Positions 23,989 to 31,990 of a stretch of DNA of 64,000 bases are shown here, in pieces (positions within the stretch are counted from its first letter, which is position 1; each line of letters starts with the position of its first letter). Where the stretch lies: assembly GCA_963835295.1 (NCBI GenBank), contig CAWIEX010000014.1, positions 1,426,001 to 1,490,000 on the forward strand, given 5' to 3'. Both the position numbers and the translations under genes were made by a program. Under the pieces are notes generated by a model. The model was not told the origin of the DNA, did no database searches, and was given only the letters and a program-made list of their open reading frames with translations. The DNA comes from JAOPZW01 sp963835295 (GTDB taxonomy: Bacteria; Actinomycetota; Thermoleophilia; Solirubrobacterales; Solirubrobacteraceae).

Positions 23989-26118
23989 CTAGCGCGGCAG
24001 CAGCCCGGGCGACACCGGCGCCGTGGCCGGCGTGACGTCGCTGAGCCAGTCCTCACCCGGTTCGTAGTAGCCCTGCGGGGCGTACATCAGGTGGTGGCAT
24101 GCGTCGCTGTCGATCGGCTTGCACGGGTTGTACGGGTTCACGCGCGCCAGAGGGTTCTCGTGCGGCGGAATGCCCGTGTGCCACGGGAAGCCGGTCGCGG
24201 ACGTGTAGGAGTTCTCCCAGCCGGCCGGCCGCGCGACCTCGAACCAGTTCAGATAGCCGTCGTGGTCCTGGTCGTCGTTGCCGTCCAGGATGCCGTCGCC
24301 GTCGGAGTCCGGGTCGACGAAGCTCGGCTCGGCGTAGCGGCGATGGACGTCCGGGTACGGGGTCTCCTTGGGGCCGTTCTGCCCGTTGTACTGCGCGGCC
24401 CACCAGTCGATCCGCATCGGGCCGTGGGTCTCGTCGAAATTCGTCAGGCCGTCAGCGTCGACGTCCTTGGCGCCGTCACGGAGCGAGGTGCCGCCAGTGC
24501 GCTGGTTGCCGTCGCTGTAGTTCAGCGGCAGCGGCCGGCCCGAGTAGTTCCAGGCCTGGTACTCCTCCTTGAGGGTGAGGCCGTCGCCGTCGAAGTCCAG
24601 GTTCGCATCGGAGCCGTCGAGCGCGTTGGGATAGGGCGCCTTGCCCGGGAAGGGGCGGGCGGCGCCATTGAGGTCGAGCGCGGACCAGTACTCGTAACCG
24701 TCCGAGACGCCGTCGCTGTCGCTGTCGGCGCGCAGGGCGTCGGTGCCGAGCGCCTGCTCGAGCGCGTCGGGCAGTCCGTCGCCGTCGTCGTCGGTGTCGT
24801 CGCGGTTCGGGATCCCGTCACCGTCGACATCGGCGCTGCCGAGCAGGCAGAAGCGCGAGTCGGAGTTGGGCACGCAGGCGTCGAGCTGGCGGTACTTGCG
24901 GTCCTTGAAGGGCGCCGCGATCTCCTGCAGGTACTCGGTGATGTTCGGGACGTCGTCGTGGTCCTGGTCGTCATCGTCGTCGCGGATCCCGTCGCCGTCC
25001 GAGTCGGCCGACAGCCAGTCCAGCGGGTCTACCTTCTGCGTCTTGATCGCGTTGGGCAACTTGTCGGTGCAGTAGAACGGCACCTGGTTGATGCCCTGAC
25101 ACAGCGGGTCATCGTCGTTGGTCTGCTTGACGGCGAGGTCGATGTAGGACTGGGTGAAGAGCCCGTAGTCGTAGTAGTTCGGATCGTCGGCGGGCTGCGA
25201 CTTGGTGATGCGCGCCTCGTCCTTCGAGCCGCCCTCGTCCATGTTCGGGATGCCGTCGCCGTCGGCGTCGCGCTCGAAATCGCTCAGGAAGCCGTTGCGG
25301 TCGCGGTCCATGTAAGCCATGCCCGGCGGCGGGGCGCCGCGGCCGGCGGAGGCGGGGTTGCCGCCCGAGTAGCTGAGGGGCAGCTTGTTGGCGCCGAAGC
25401 TCGCCCACGCCGTGTACTCCTGGAGGTCGGTGAGGCCGTCGCCATCGTGGTCGATGTCGGCGTCCTTACCGTCCAGCGGGTTCGGGTAGGGCCGGGCGAA
25501 CGGGGCCGGCTTGGCCTTGCCGTTGCGGTCCAGCGCGGAGTAGTACTCCCAGCCGTCGGACTCGCCGTCGCCGTCGGTGTCGCGGTTGCACGGAGCGGTG
25601 CCGAGCGTCGCCTCGAGCGTGTCGGGGATGAGGTCGTTGTCGTCGTCGGTGTCGACCTTGTTCTTGATCTTGTCCCCGTCGCAGTCGTCCTTGGTGCCGC
25701 CGCCGATGGCGTCGGGACCGATCATGGGCGACTTGGCCGCGGTGGTGAACTTCTTGGCGAACTTCTTCGCCAGCACGCGGACGCGGAAGCGCGTGAAGGT
25801 GCGCTTGCCCTTCTTCTTGCGCATGAAGGGCAGCAGCTTGGCGGGGACGGTGACGCCGATCTTGGTCGTCGTGGCGTCAGGCGCCTTGACGAAGACGGCG
25901 CGGCCGCCGTCGCGCTTGAAGACCACCGTGTTCTTGTTCTTGCCCTTGCGGAAGTTCTTGCCCGTGATCGTCATCACGTCGCCGACGCCGAGCTTCTTCG
26001 GCGTGACACTCGTGATCACCGGGTAGGCGCTGCCCTTCGAGGCAGCGTTGGCGCTCGCGGGCAGCAGCGCCATCAGCGCACACACGAGCAGGAGCAGGCG
26101 AGGAACGGGAAGTCTCAT
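23989..26118 (-). CDS. Secreted calcium-binding repeat protein with IPT/TIG domain
   Basis: A 709-residue exported protein. It has a signal peptide (MRLPVPRLLLLV... ending ASANA, about residue 26) and an IPT/TIG-like Ig domain (PVITSVTPKKLGVGDVMTITG) at about 32-115. A Lys-rich linker follows. The rest is a long array of acidic DxDxDG repeats of thrombospondin type 3/dockerin style (for example DTDGDGESDGWEYY, DADGDGIPNMDE, DPDSDGDGILDGNDD). Two near-duplicate blocks (about 150-260 and 440-560) suggest internal duplication. It probably binds calcium at the cell surface. I chose ATG 26118, which opens directly into the signal peptide. Confidence 0.8.
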   Translation of the reverse strand: MRLPVPRLLLLVCALMALLPASANAASKGSAYPVITSVTPKKLGVGDVMTITGKNFRKGKNKNTVVFKRDGGRAVFVKAPDATTTKIGVTVPAKLLPFMRKKKGKRTFTRFRVRVLAKKFAKKFTTAAKSPMIGPDAIGGGTKDDCDGDKIKNKVDTDDDNDLIPDTLEATLGTAPCNRDTDGDGESDGWEYYSALDRNGKAKPAPFARPYPNPLDGKDADIDHDGDGLTDLQEYTAWASFGANKLPLSYSGGNPASAGRGAPPPGMAYMDRDRNGFLSDFERDADGDGIPNMDEGGSKDEARITKSQPADDPNYYDYGLFTQSYIDLAVKQTNDDDPLCQGINQVPFYCTDKLPNAIKTQKVDPLDWLSADSDGDGIRDDDDDQDHDDVPNITEYLQEIAAPFKDRKYRQLDACVPNSDSRFCLLGSADVDGDGIPNRDDTDDDGDGLPDALEQALGTDALRADSDSDGVSDGYEYWSALDLNGAARPFPGKAPYPNALDGSDANLDFDGDGLTLKEEYQAWNYSGRPLPLNYSDGNQRTGGTSLRDGAKDVDADGLTNFDETHGPMRIDWWAAQYNGQNGPKETPYPDVHRRYAEPSFVDPDSDGDGILDGNDDQDHDGYLNWFEVARPAGWENSYTSATGFPWHTGIPPHENPLARVNPYNPCKPIDSDACHHLMYAPQGYYEPGEDWLSDVTPATAPVSPGLLPR

Positions 26119-26212
26119 ACTGATCGGGCTATCGGCCCCCAAGACGGTGCCTTGACCGCGCGCAGGCCGCACTAGACAGGTGACCGATGGCCCCGCGAGC
26201 GACGTTTCAGCC

Positions 26213-26860
26213 TCACGGGCGCGGCAGCAGCCGCACCTGCCGGGCGGCCGCCGCCGCGGCCGTGAGCGCCACCGCCTGGCGCACCGTGACCCTCAGCGTC
26301 GCCAGCAGCCGCGGCAGCCCGCCCGCGGAGTCGGGCGCGTCGGCGGTCGGCGGCGCACGGGCGGCGAGCACCTCGACGTCGGCCAGGGCCAGCCGGGTCG
26401 GCCCAGGCGCGCTCGCGCGGCCGTCGTAGGTGACCAGGACGTCCACGCGCGCGCCCGCGACGACCGCGTCGGCGGCGCCGACGGCGAGGAGATCGAGCGC
26501 CCGCTCGCCGCGGTGCAGCACAGGCCCGCGCGGCGCGGTGACGGCACCCGGGACCGCCAGCAGCGGGGCGGCGAGGTCTGTGCGCTCGGCGATCGCTACC
26601 GCGGCGCGCTGTCCGACCGCGGCCCGCGGATCGTGCAGCGCGGCCGGGGGCGCGTAGCGCTCGGGCACCTGGCGCACGGCCAGCGCGGCGAGGGCGATGC
26701 GCTCGCCCGCCCGCAGCGGCGCGCGCACCACGACGACCGGCACCGTCGGCCCGAGCTGGCGGCGCAGGGCGGCCTCGCGCCCCGCGACATCCGAAGCGGC
26801 GAGCACCCCGAGCAGCAGCGCCAGGCCGAGGAGCGCGGCGGCCCGCCGGCGGCGCGTCAT
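26213..26860 (-). CDS. cpaB: CpaB/RcpC-like Flp pilus assembly protein
   Basis: A 215-residue protein with one N-terminal membrane helix (AAALLGLALLLGVLAAS), then a SAF-type domain (VVVVRAPLRAGERIALAALAVRQVPERY) and an RcpC-like C-terminal part. This is the architecture of CpaB. The protein stabilises the secretin or envelope channel in Flp pili; in a monoderm it probably acts at the outer membrane face. The start is ATG 26860, 3 bp after the stop of the response-regulator/kinase fusion, so the two are co-transcribed. The rest of the pilus motor is 10 kb away. Confidence 0.7.
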   Translation of the reverse strand: MTRRRRAAALLGLALLLGVLAASDVAGREAALRRQLGPTVPVVVVRAPLRAGERIALAALAVRQVPERYAPPAALHDPRAAVGQRAAVAIAERTDLAAPLLAVPGAVTAPRGPVLHRGERALDLLAVGAADAVVAGARVDVLVTYDGRASAPGPTRLALADVEVLAARAPPTADAPDSAGGLPRLLATLRVTVRQAVALTAAAAAARQVRLLPRP

Positions 26861-26863
26861 GGC

Positions 26864-28381
26864 CTAGGCCGGGTCGCGCCACGCCGGGAGCTCGAGGGCG
26901 ACGCGCGCGCCGCGCGCAGTGGGCGCCGCCACGAGCCGTCCGCCATGACGGTCGGCGATGTCGGCCGCGATGGCCAGGCCACGCCCGCGACGCCCGCGCC
27001 CCGCGCGCGGGCGGCGCGTGAGGTCCCCGACGGGTGCCGGCAGCCCCGGGCCCTCGTCGTCGACCTCGATGCGCACGCGGTCGCCCTGAGCGCGCGCCCG
27101 CAGCCGCACGCGCCCGTCACCGTGCTCGAGCGCGTTGGCCACCAGGTTGCCGACCGCCTGCGTCAGGCGCACGCGGTCGCCGCGCACGGTCGCGGCCGAG
27201 CGCGGCTCCACGAGCTCGACCCGGCAGCCGAAGACGCCGGCGACCATCCGCCAGGTCAGCGCCTGGTAGGCCAGCAGGTCGCCGACGTCGACGGCCTCGT
27301 CGTGGTCCGGCGCGCGGCGCCCGTGGCGCGCGGCCGCGAGATCCTCGAGCGCGACCGCGGCCCGATCGAGCTCGCGCTCCACCGCGACCACCCGCGCGGG
27401 TGGCGGCTCGCCGTGGCGCGCGCCGCCGTGCAGCGCGAGGTGCGCCGCCGTCAGCGGGCCGCGCAGCTCGTGGCAGGCGCGCGCCACCAGCTCGCGCCCG
27501 CGGTGCAGCTGCAGGCGCCAGAAGGCGCCCAGCGCGATGGCGACGACCGCCAGCAGCCACGGCGCGAGCACCGCGGCGTCCAGCGGCCGGCCGATCGCCA
27601 GCACGGGCAGCGCCGCCACGGCGGCGGCGGGAGCCAGCGCGGGCTCGGGCGCGGCGAGATCCACCGAGGGCCCGTCGACGAGCCGATAGCCGACGCCCCA
27701 CACGTTGACCACGAAGCGGTCGCCGGCCCGGCCGAGCTTGTGGCGCAGGCGGCACGCGTGCGAGTCCAGCGTCCTCGTGCTCCCCAGGGTGCGAAAGCCC
27801 CAGATCGTGCGCAGCAGCTCGTCCTTGGTGAACACGCGCGTCGGGTCGGAGGCCAGGGTGCGCAGGAGCGCGAACTCCTTCTGGGAGAGCTCGACCGGCG
27901 CCCCGCGCAGGCGCACGACCCGCGCCGCCGCGTCGACCTCGAGCTCGCCCACGCGCAGCCGCCCCGGGCGCCGGCGCACGTCGGCCCGGCGCAGCAGCGC
28001 CTCGACCCGCGCGCGCAGCTCGGGGTAGCTGAACGGCTTGCACACGTAGTCGTCGCAGCCACGCTCGAAGCCCCGCAGGCGATCCAGCTCGCCCGCGCGC
28101 CCGCTGAGCACCACGAGCGGCACCGCGGGATCGATGCGACTGGCCACGCCGTCCGAGGCGCGCACGCGGCGGACGATCTCCAGCCCCGAGCCGTCGGGCA
28201 GCCCGAGGTCGACCAGGGCGACATCGGGGAACTTCGTCTCCAGCAGGCGCAGGCCGTCGCGCGCGCAGTCGGCCACGAGCAGCTCGTACCCGTCGGCGGT
28301 CAGGTTGTCGGCCAGGAAGGTGCGCGTCGGCGCGTCGTCCTCGACGAGGAGGATCGTGGCGGCGGGATCGGCGGTGCTCAT
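26864..28381 (-). CDS. Fused OmpR-type response regulator and membrane histidine kinase
   Basis: One 505-residue polypeptide holding a whole two-component system. The receiver domain (8-130) has acidic E14/D15/D16, phospho-acceptor D58 and K115. An OmpR winged helix (about 138-235) ends VWGVGYRLV. Two hydrophobic segments (about 249-264 and 270-288) follow, then a HisKA motif with phospho-acceptor H304 in ACHELRGPL. The HATPase domain has an N box around N412/N416, G1 DDEGPG at 441-446, and a glycine-rich G2 near 461-470. All key residues of both halves are present and there is no stop between them. An internal GTG lies at the junction. The DNA-binding domain would be membrane tethered. The start ATG 28381 is used. 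It is followed by cpaB. Confidence 0.85.
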   Translation of the reverse strand: MSTADPAATILLVEDDAPTRTFLADNLTADGYELLVADCARDGLRLLETKFPDVALVDLGLPDGSGLEIVRRVRASDGVASRIDPAVPLVVLSGRAGELDRLRGFERGCDDYVCKPFSYPELRARVEALLRRADVRRRPGRLRVGELEVDAAARVVRLRGAPVELSQKEFALLRTLASDPTRVFTKDELLRTIWGFRTLGSTRTLDSHACRLRHKLGRAGDRFVVNVWGVGYRLVDGPSVDLAAPEPALAPAAAVAALPVLAIGRPLDAAVLAPWLLAVVAIALGAFWRLQLHRGRELVARACHELRGPLTAAHLALHGGARHGEPPPARVVAVERELDRAAVALEDLAAARHGRRAPDHDEAVDVGDLLAYQALTWRMVAGVFGCRVELVEPRSAATVRGDRVRLTQAVGNLVANALEHGDGRVRLRARAQGDRVRIEVDDEGPGLPAPVGDLTRRPRAGRGRRGRGLAIAADIADRHGGRLVAAPTARGARVALELPAWRDPA

Positions 28382-28501
28382 GGCGGCTCTAGGTCGCATC
28401 CGGGGGGTTCTCTCCCCTACCGGCGAAGGGGAGATCAGGCGTAGAGTGGGCCGGTCCCGAGCACTCTGACCACCCGCGCTGCCCTGCTTGGCGTCGCCGC
28501 C

Positions 28502-30073
28502 GTGCTGGTCTTCGTCCCGGTGGCCACCGCGGCTGACGGACCTCTCCCCTCCAGCCCCGCCGTCGACGCTCTCCTCGCCGCGGGCCCGTTCTGCGGCGCC
28601 GAGCGCGGCAGCGATGCGCCGAGCGCCGCCGGCGACGTCCCGCACATCAAGGTCGTCTACGCCTACGCCTCCGACGTGGGAGACCGCTTCGGGCTCTTTG
28701 GCACGGCGATCCAGCGCTACACCAAGGCCGCGGCGGCCAAGGTGGCGCTCAGCTCTGACAAGACGCTGCGCCTGGACCGTGGATCGAGCTGCGGGAACGC
28801 CTTCCTCGACATCCAGACGGTGGCGCTCGGGCATCCGGTCGCCTCCTACGTGACGAGGTCCGTGCTCGACGACATCCAAGGCCGCCTCCCGGACCGTCCC
28901 GGCGTCAACTATCTGGTCTTCGTCGACTTCGCCCTGCCGGTGCTGAGCGCCGCCGCGGGCAGCTGGGCCCAGGACGATTCGCCGTGGGCGACCAACGCCG
29001 CGAACTTCCCCGCTCATTCGCGCTACGCCTACCTCGAGGGCGGCGGCGCCGACTTCCTCGGATCCGAGCAGGCGGCCAGCCAGTACGCCGACCAGGTTCT
29101 GCACGAGGTGCTGCACACCCTCGGCGCGGTGCAGCCGTCGGCCCCGCACTTCTCCGGCGGCGCCCACTGCTACGAGATCTACGACGTCATGTGCTACACG
29201 CCGAAGGACGGCACCGCGGGCGTGTTCTTGCGCGACTGCGAGATCGTCGGCGAGGCGCCGAACCCCGGCAAGCCGCTGGACTGCGGGCACGACGACTACT
29301 TCAACCCGTCGCCCGCCCAGGGCTCCTACCTGGCTGGGCATTGGAACCTCTACGACTCGGGGTTCCTCTGCACCCTGACGCGCTGTGACCAGGCGCCCGC
29401 GGCCCCGGCCGCGCGGCTGGCGGTGGTCGCCGCCGACGGGCAGTCGGTGACGGTGAGCGCCGCGTCGAGCTCCGACCCCGACGGCGCCGTGGCGTCCTAC
29501 GTGTGGGACCTGGAGGGCGACGGGGTCTACGATGCCGCGGGGCCCGCGACGCAGACGGTGGTGGTGGCCGGTCGTGGCGCGCGGCGCCTGACGGTGGCGG
29601 CGGTCGACGACGACAACCTGCTGGCGACGGCGACGATCACCGTCGACGAGCACAGCGCCCCCGGTCAGGTCGGCACCGCCGGCCCCGGCGCCCACCCCGC
29701 CGGCAGCGCCGCGCCGGCGGCGGGCCGCGCGCCGAGGATCGTGGTGGAGGCCCTGCGCATCGCGTCGGCCCCCAGGCTGCGGCTCGCCGTCCCACGCCGG
29801 ATCACCGTTGCGCGGCTGCGCGCGCGAGGGCTGCGGGTGATGCTGGCCGCGTCGCGTGCCGCCCACGTCGACGTCACGGTGCGCCGCGCCATCCGCGTCC
29901 TGGCGCGCCGCCGGTTCGCCGCTACCCGGCGCGCCCGGCCCGTCACGCTGCGCCTGTCCCGGCGACGCCTGCGTGAGCTCGCCCGGCAGCGCGCGACCAC
30001 CCTCACCGTCGAGACCTCAGCCGCGGGCGCCGGCACCGTGCGACGGCGGGTCGTGGTCCGCGGCGCGGGATAG
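28502..30073 (+). CDS. Secreted metzincin-like metalloprotease with PKD-like domain
   Basis: Exported protein of about 523 residues. It has a signal-peptide-like start and a protease domain with HEVLHTLGAVQ (H201, E202, H205 in this numbering), followed by YDVMCY (M230), which looks like a metzincin Met-turn. The third metal ligand is not at the usual G-x-x-H place; H216 or H222 could serve. A PKD-like beta domain (SVTVSAASSSDPDGAVASYVWDLEGDG) follows at about 310-385, then a basic Arg/Ala-rich C-terminus. GTG 28502 leaves a short n-region. A rare CTG at 28466 would give a better signal peptide (TTRAALLGVAAVL...), so the start is uncertain. Confidence 0.7.
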   Translation: MLVFVPVATAADGPLPSSPAVDALLAAGPFCGAERGSDAPSAAGDVPHIKVVYAYASDVGDRFGLFGTAIQRYTKAAAAKVALSSDKTLRLDRGSSCGNAFLDIQTVALGHPVASYVTRSVLDDIQGRLPDRPGVNYLVFVDFALPVLSAAAGSWAQDDSPWATNAANFPAHSRYAYLEGGGADFLGSEQAASQYADQVLHEVLHTLGAVQPSAPHFSGGAHCYEIYDVMCYTPKDGTAGVFLRDCEIVGEAPNPGKPLDCGHDDYFNPSPAQGSYLAGHWNLYDSGFLCTLTRCDQAPAAPAARLAVVAADGQSVTVSAASSSDPDGAVASYVWDLEGDGVYDAAGPATQTVVVAGRGARRLTVAAVDDDNLLATATITVDEHSAPGQVGTAGPGAHPAGSAAPAAGRAPRIVVEALRIASAPRLRLAVPRRITVARLRARGLRVMLAASRAAHVDVTVRRAIRVLARRRFAATRRARPVTLRLSRRRLRELARQRATTLTVETSAAGAGTVRRRVVVRGAG

Positions 30074-30109
30074 CGCGCTTCTCGTCCCTTGTCGGTGCAA
30101 CATCACATT

Positions 30110-30140
30110 CAGGGCAACCGCCCTGGAAGGGATCGCCCTT
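30110..30140 (+). terminator. Tandem hairpins after the metalloprotease gene
   Basis: Two adjacent stems, CAGGGC-aacc-GCCCTG (30110-30125) and AAGGG-atcg-CCCTT (30127-30140), lie in the 119-bp gap downstream of the protease gene. There is no U-tract, so termination is only a possibility. They could equally be a leader structure for the next gene. Confidence 0.3.
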
Positions 30141-30192
30141 AGGATGCCGACGACCCCACGGACGAAGGTCTCCGGCGGGGTCTCGCTCCCCC

Positions 30193-30657
30193 ATGGATAC
30201 GACCCGCCGCGGCAACTACGACTCCGGAGAGGACTTCGTCCTCGAGTACGGCGAGCTGCGCTTCACCTTCAACGAGCGCGACTTCGCCGAGCGCTGCGAG
30301 CAGGCGGCGCTGAAGCTCGGCTTCGTCTCCGGCCGGCTCGACGAGCCCGAGCTGGAGGACCTCGTCAACCTGGCCGTCAACGGCGAGATCCACGAGCCCG
30401 CGTCGGCCCTGGGCGAGCACGTCAACGACTGCTGGCCCGAGCTCGTCGGCCCCAGCGACCGCTCGCTCGTGCACTGGCTGCGCCGCCTCGTCTTCCGCTC
30501 AGCGTGGCTCGACCAGCGCGTCAAGGAGGGCGAGCTCGACGTGCGCTTCGAGCCCGACGGGCACGCCTTCCGCTACATCCAGCCCGACCGCGACGGCGAG
30601 CCGGTCGAGCTGGCGCCCGAGCCCTCCTGGGGCCGGGTCGCCTACCAGCCCCGCTGA
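30193..30657 (+). CDS. Hypothetical acidic protein
   Basis: A 154-residue soluble, acidic protein with no signal peptide or membrane segment. The N-terminus (NYDSGEDFVLEYGELRFTFNE) and a helical middle (DLVNLAVNGEIHEPASALGEHVNDCWPELVG) look folded. The C-terminal part contains FEPDGHAFRYIQPDRDGEPVEL. No family is recognised. The start is ATG 30193. It is convergent with the Rho-like gene, with 10 bp between stops. Confidence 0.65.
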   Translation: MDTTRRGNYDSGEDFVLEYGELRFTFNERDFAERCEQAALKLGFVSGRLDEPELEDLVNLAVNGEIHEPASALGEHVNDCWPELVGPSDRSLVHWLRRLVFRSAWLDQRVKEGELDVRFEPDGHAFRYIQPDRDGEPVELAPEPSWGRVAYQPR

Positions 30658-30667
30658 GGCTCGTCGA

Positions 30668-31909
30668 CTAGTCGGCCTCGGCGCGCGCGGCCGCGATCGC
30701 GTCGGCGCCCGCGTCGCCGACGAGCAGCTCGGGACGCAGGATCCCGCTGGCCCGCAGGTCGAGCGCGGGGAAGTTACGCGCGGCGGTGCGGGTGGCATCG
30801 AGGCCGATGACCGTCGTCTCGCCGCCCAGCGGGGTGGTGGCCGTGGCGATGACGGTGAGCGACCCACCGTCGACGATGGCGCGCGCCGCGGCCAGCGCGC
30901 GGCGGGCCACGGCGGGGGCGATGCCGTCGAGAGTGTCGACGAGGACGACCGCGTGGCCGCCGCGCGCGGCGATGCGCTGGGCCGTCTCGATCGCGCGCTC
31001 GAGAGCCTGGCCCTGCGCGTCGGCCCCGGCGGCGAGCGTGAGCGCGGAGGCAGGCGCGACGGGCCCGGCCTTCCAGTCGGCCGCCTCCTCGGGGCGCACG
31101 CCCGTCAGCACCAGGCTCAGCTCGAGCCCCTCGACGCCGGCCAGGGCGCCGGCCAGGCGGCGCAGCGTCTCGGTCTTGCCGGCCAGCGCGCCCCCGGTGA
31201 TGACCACGCGCGAGCCGCGGCCGATCGGCGTCAGCCACTCGATGACCTTCAGCGTGGGATCGTCGGAGCCGAGCTCGAGGCGGACGGTCGGGAAGGTGCA
31301 GGGCAGCTCGTCGTACGGCGTGCCCTCGGCGACCTCCTCCGCCGGGGCGCCGTTGATGGTGTCGACGCGCACGAGTGACGGGTAGCGCTCCGAGCGCCGC
31401 GGCTTGCGCACCGGGCCCGAGACGCGGTCGCCGGAGACGAGCTCGCAGCGGCGCACCTGGGCGGCCGAGATATACACGTCGCCGTCGGACGGCTCGGGCG
31501 GCGACACGCGCACGAAGCCCGAGCCGTTGCCCAGCAGCTCCACGACGCCCTCGATCGTCTCGTCGCGGCGCTGGGCACTGTCGTCGGCCTCGTCGGCATC
31601 GCGGTCGTCGCGGTCGTCGCGGTCGACTTCGTCACGGCCGCGCCCGCGCCCGCCGCGCGAGCCGCGCCGGCGCTTGGGCCGCGCGTCCTGCTCGGCGGCG
31701 GCCTCGTCGACGACCTCCTCGACGACGGTGGCGCCGTTGTCGTCGGCGTCTGCGCCTGCGTCGGCGTCGCCATCCGAGTCGCGCAGGATGCGGTCGATCA
31801 GCTCGGCCTTGCGCAGGCGCCGGAAGCCGTCGATGCCGAGCTCCGAGGCGATGGCGTGCAGGTCGGCAAGCGGGCTCGCCTCGAGGGCGTCGCGATGCAA
31901 GACGGTCAT
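30668..31909 (-). CDS. Degenerate Rho-like protein
   Basis: A 413-residue protein with the Rho layout: an N-terminal Rho_N helical segment (LADLHAIASELGIDGFRRLRKAELID, 14-39), an acidic/Arg-Gly-rich linker, a cold-shock RNA-binding domain (GVVELLGNGSGFVRV...DVYISAAQVRR, about 121-155), and a RecA-type domain. The RecA part departs from active Rho. Walker A is GGALAGKTE (239-247) instead of APPKAGKT. The DERPEE motif is GVRPEE, losing the catalytic Glu. The Q-loop region is largely missing, and the R-loop EEFKGTGN is absent (DATRTAARNF instead). The SLTVIATA and FPALDLRASGI strands remain. It is probably a paralogue without normal helicase function. The start ATG 31909 follows a perfect AGGAGG. 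Confidence 0.8.
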   Translation of the reverse strand: MTVLHRDALEASPLADLHAIASELGIDGFRRLRKAELIDRILRDSDGDADAGADADDNGATVVEEVVDEAAAEQDARPKRRRGSRGGRGRGRDEVDRDDRDDRDADEADDSAQRRDETIEGVVELLGNGSGFVRVSPPEPSDGDVYISAAQVRRCELVSGDRVSGPVRKPRRSERYPSLVRVDTINGAPAEEVAEGTPYDELPCTFPTVRLELGSDDPTLKVIEWLTPIGRGSRVVITGGALAGKTETLRRLAGALAGVEGLELSLVLTGVRPEEAADWKAGPVAPASALTLAAGADAQGQALERAIETAQRIAARGGHAVVLVDTLDGIAPAVARRALAAARAIVDGGSLTVIATATTPLGGETTVIGLDATRTAARNFPALDLRASGILRPELLVGDAGADAIAAARAEAD

Positions 31910-31990
31910 GGGTCCTCCTTGAACATGGTGTCGGTGGGCAATCCGTCCGCGTTGCGAGCAGCGGCCGGCGACCCCGTCAGGACCTGCAGG

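Noticed and set aside
28382..29866. In-frame N-terminal extension of the response-regulator/kinase fusion to about 1000 residues
   Set aside because: The extra part is antisense to the secreted protease gene and has a low-complexity composition. The ATG at 28381 begins a canonical receiver domain.
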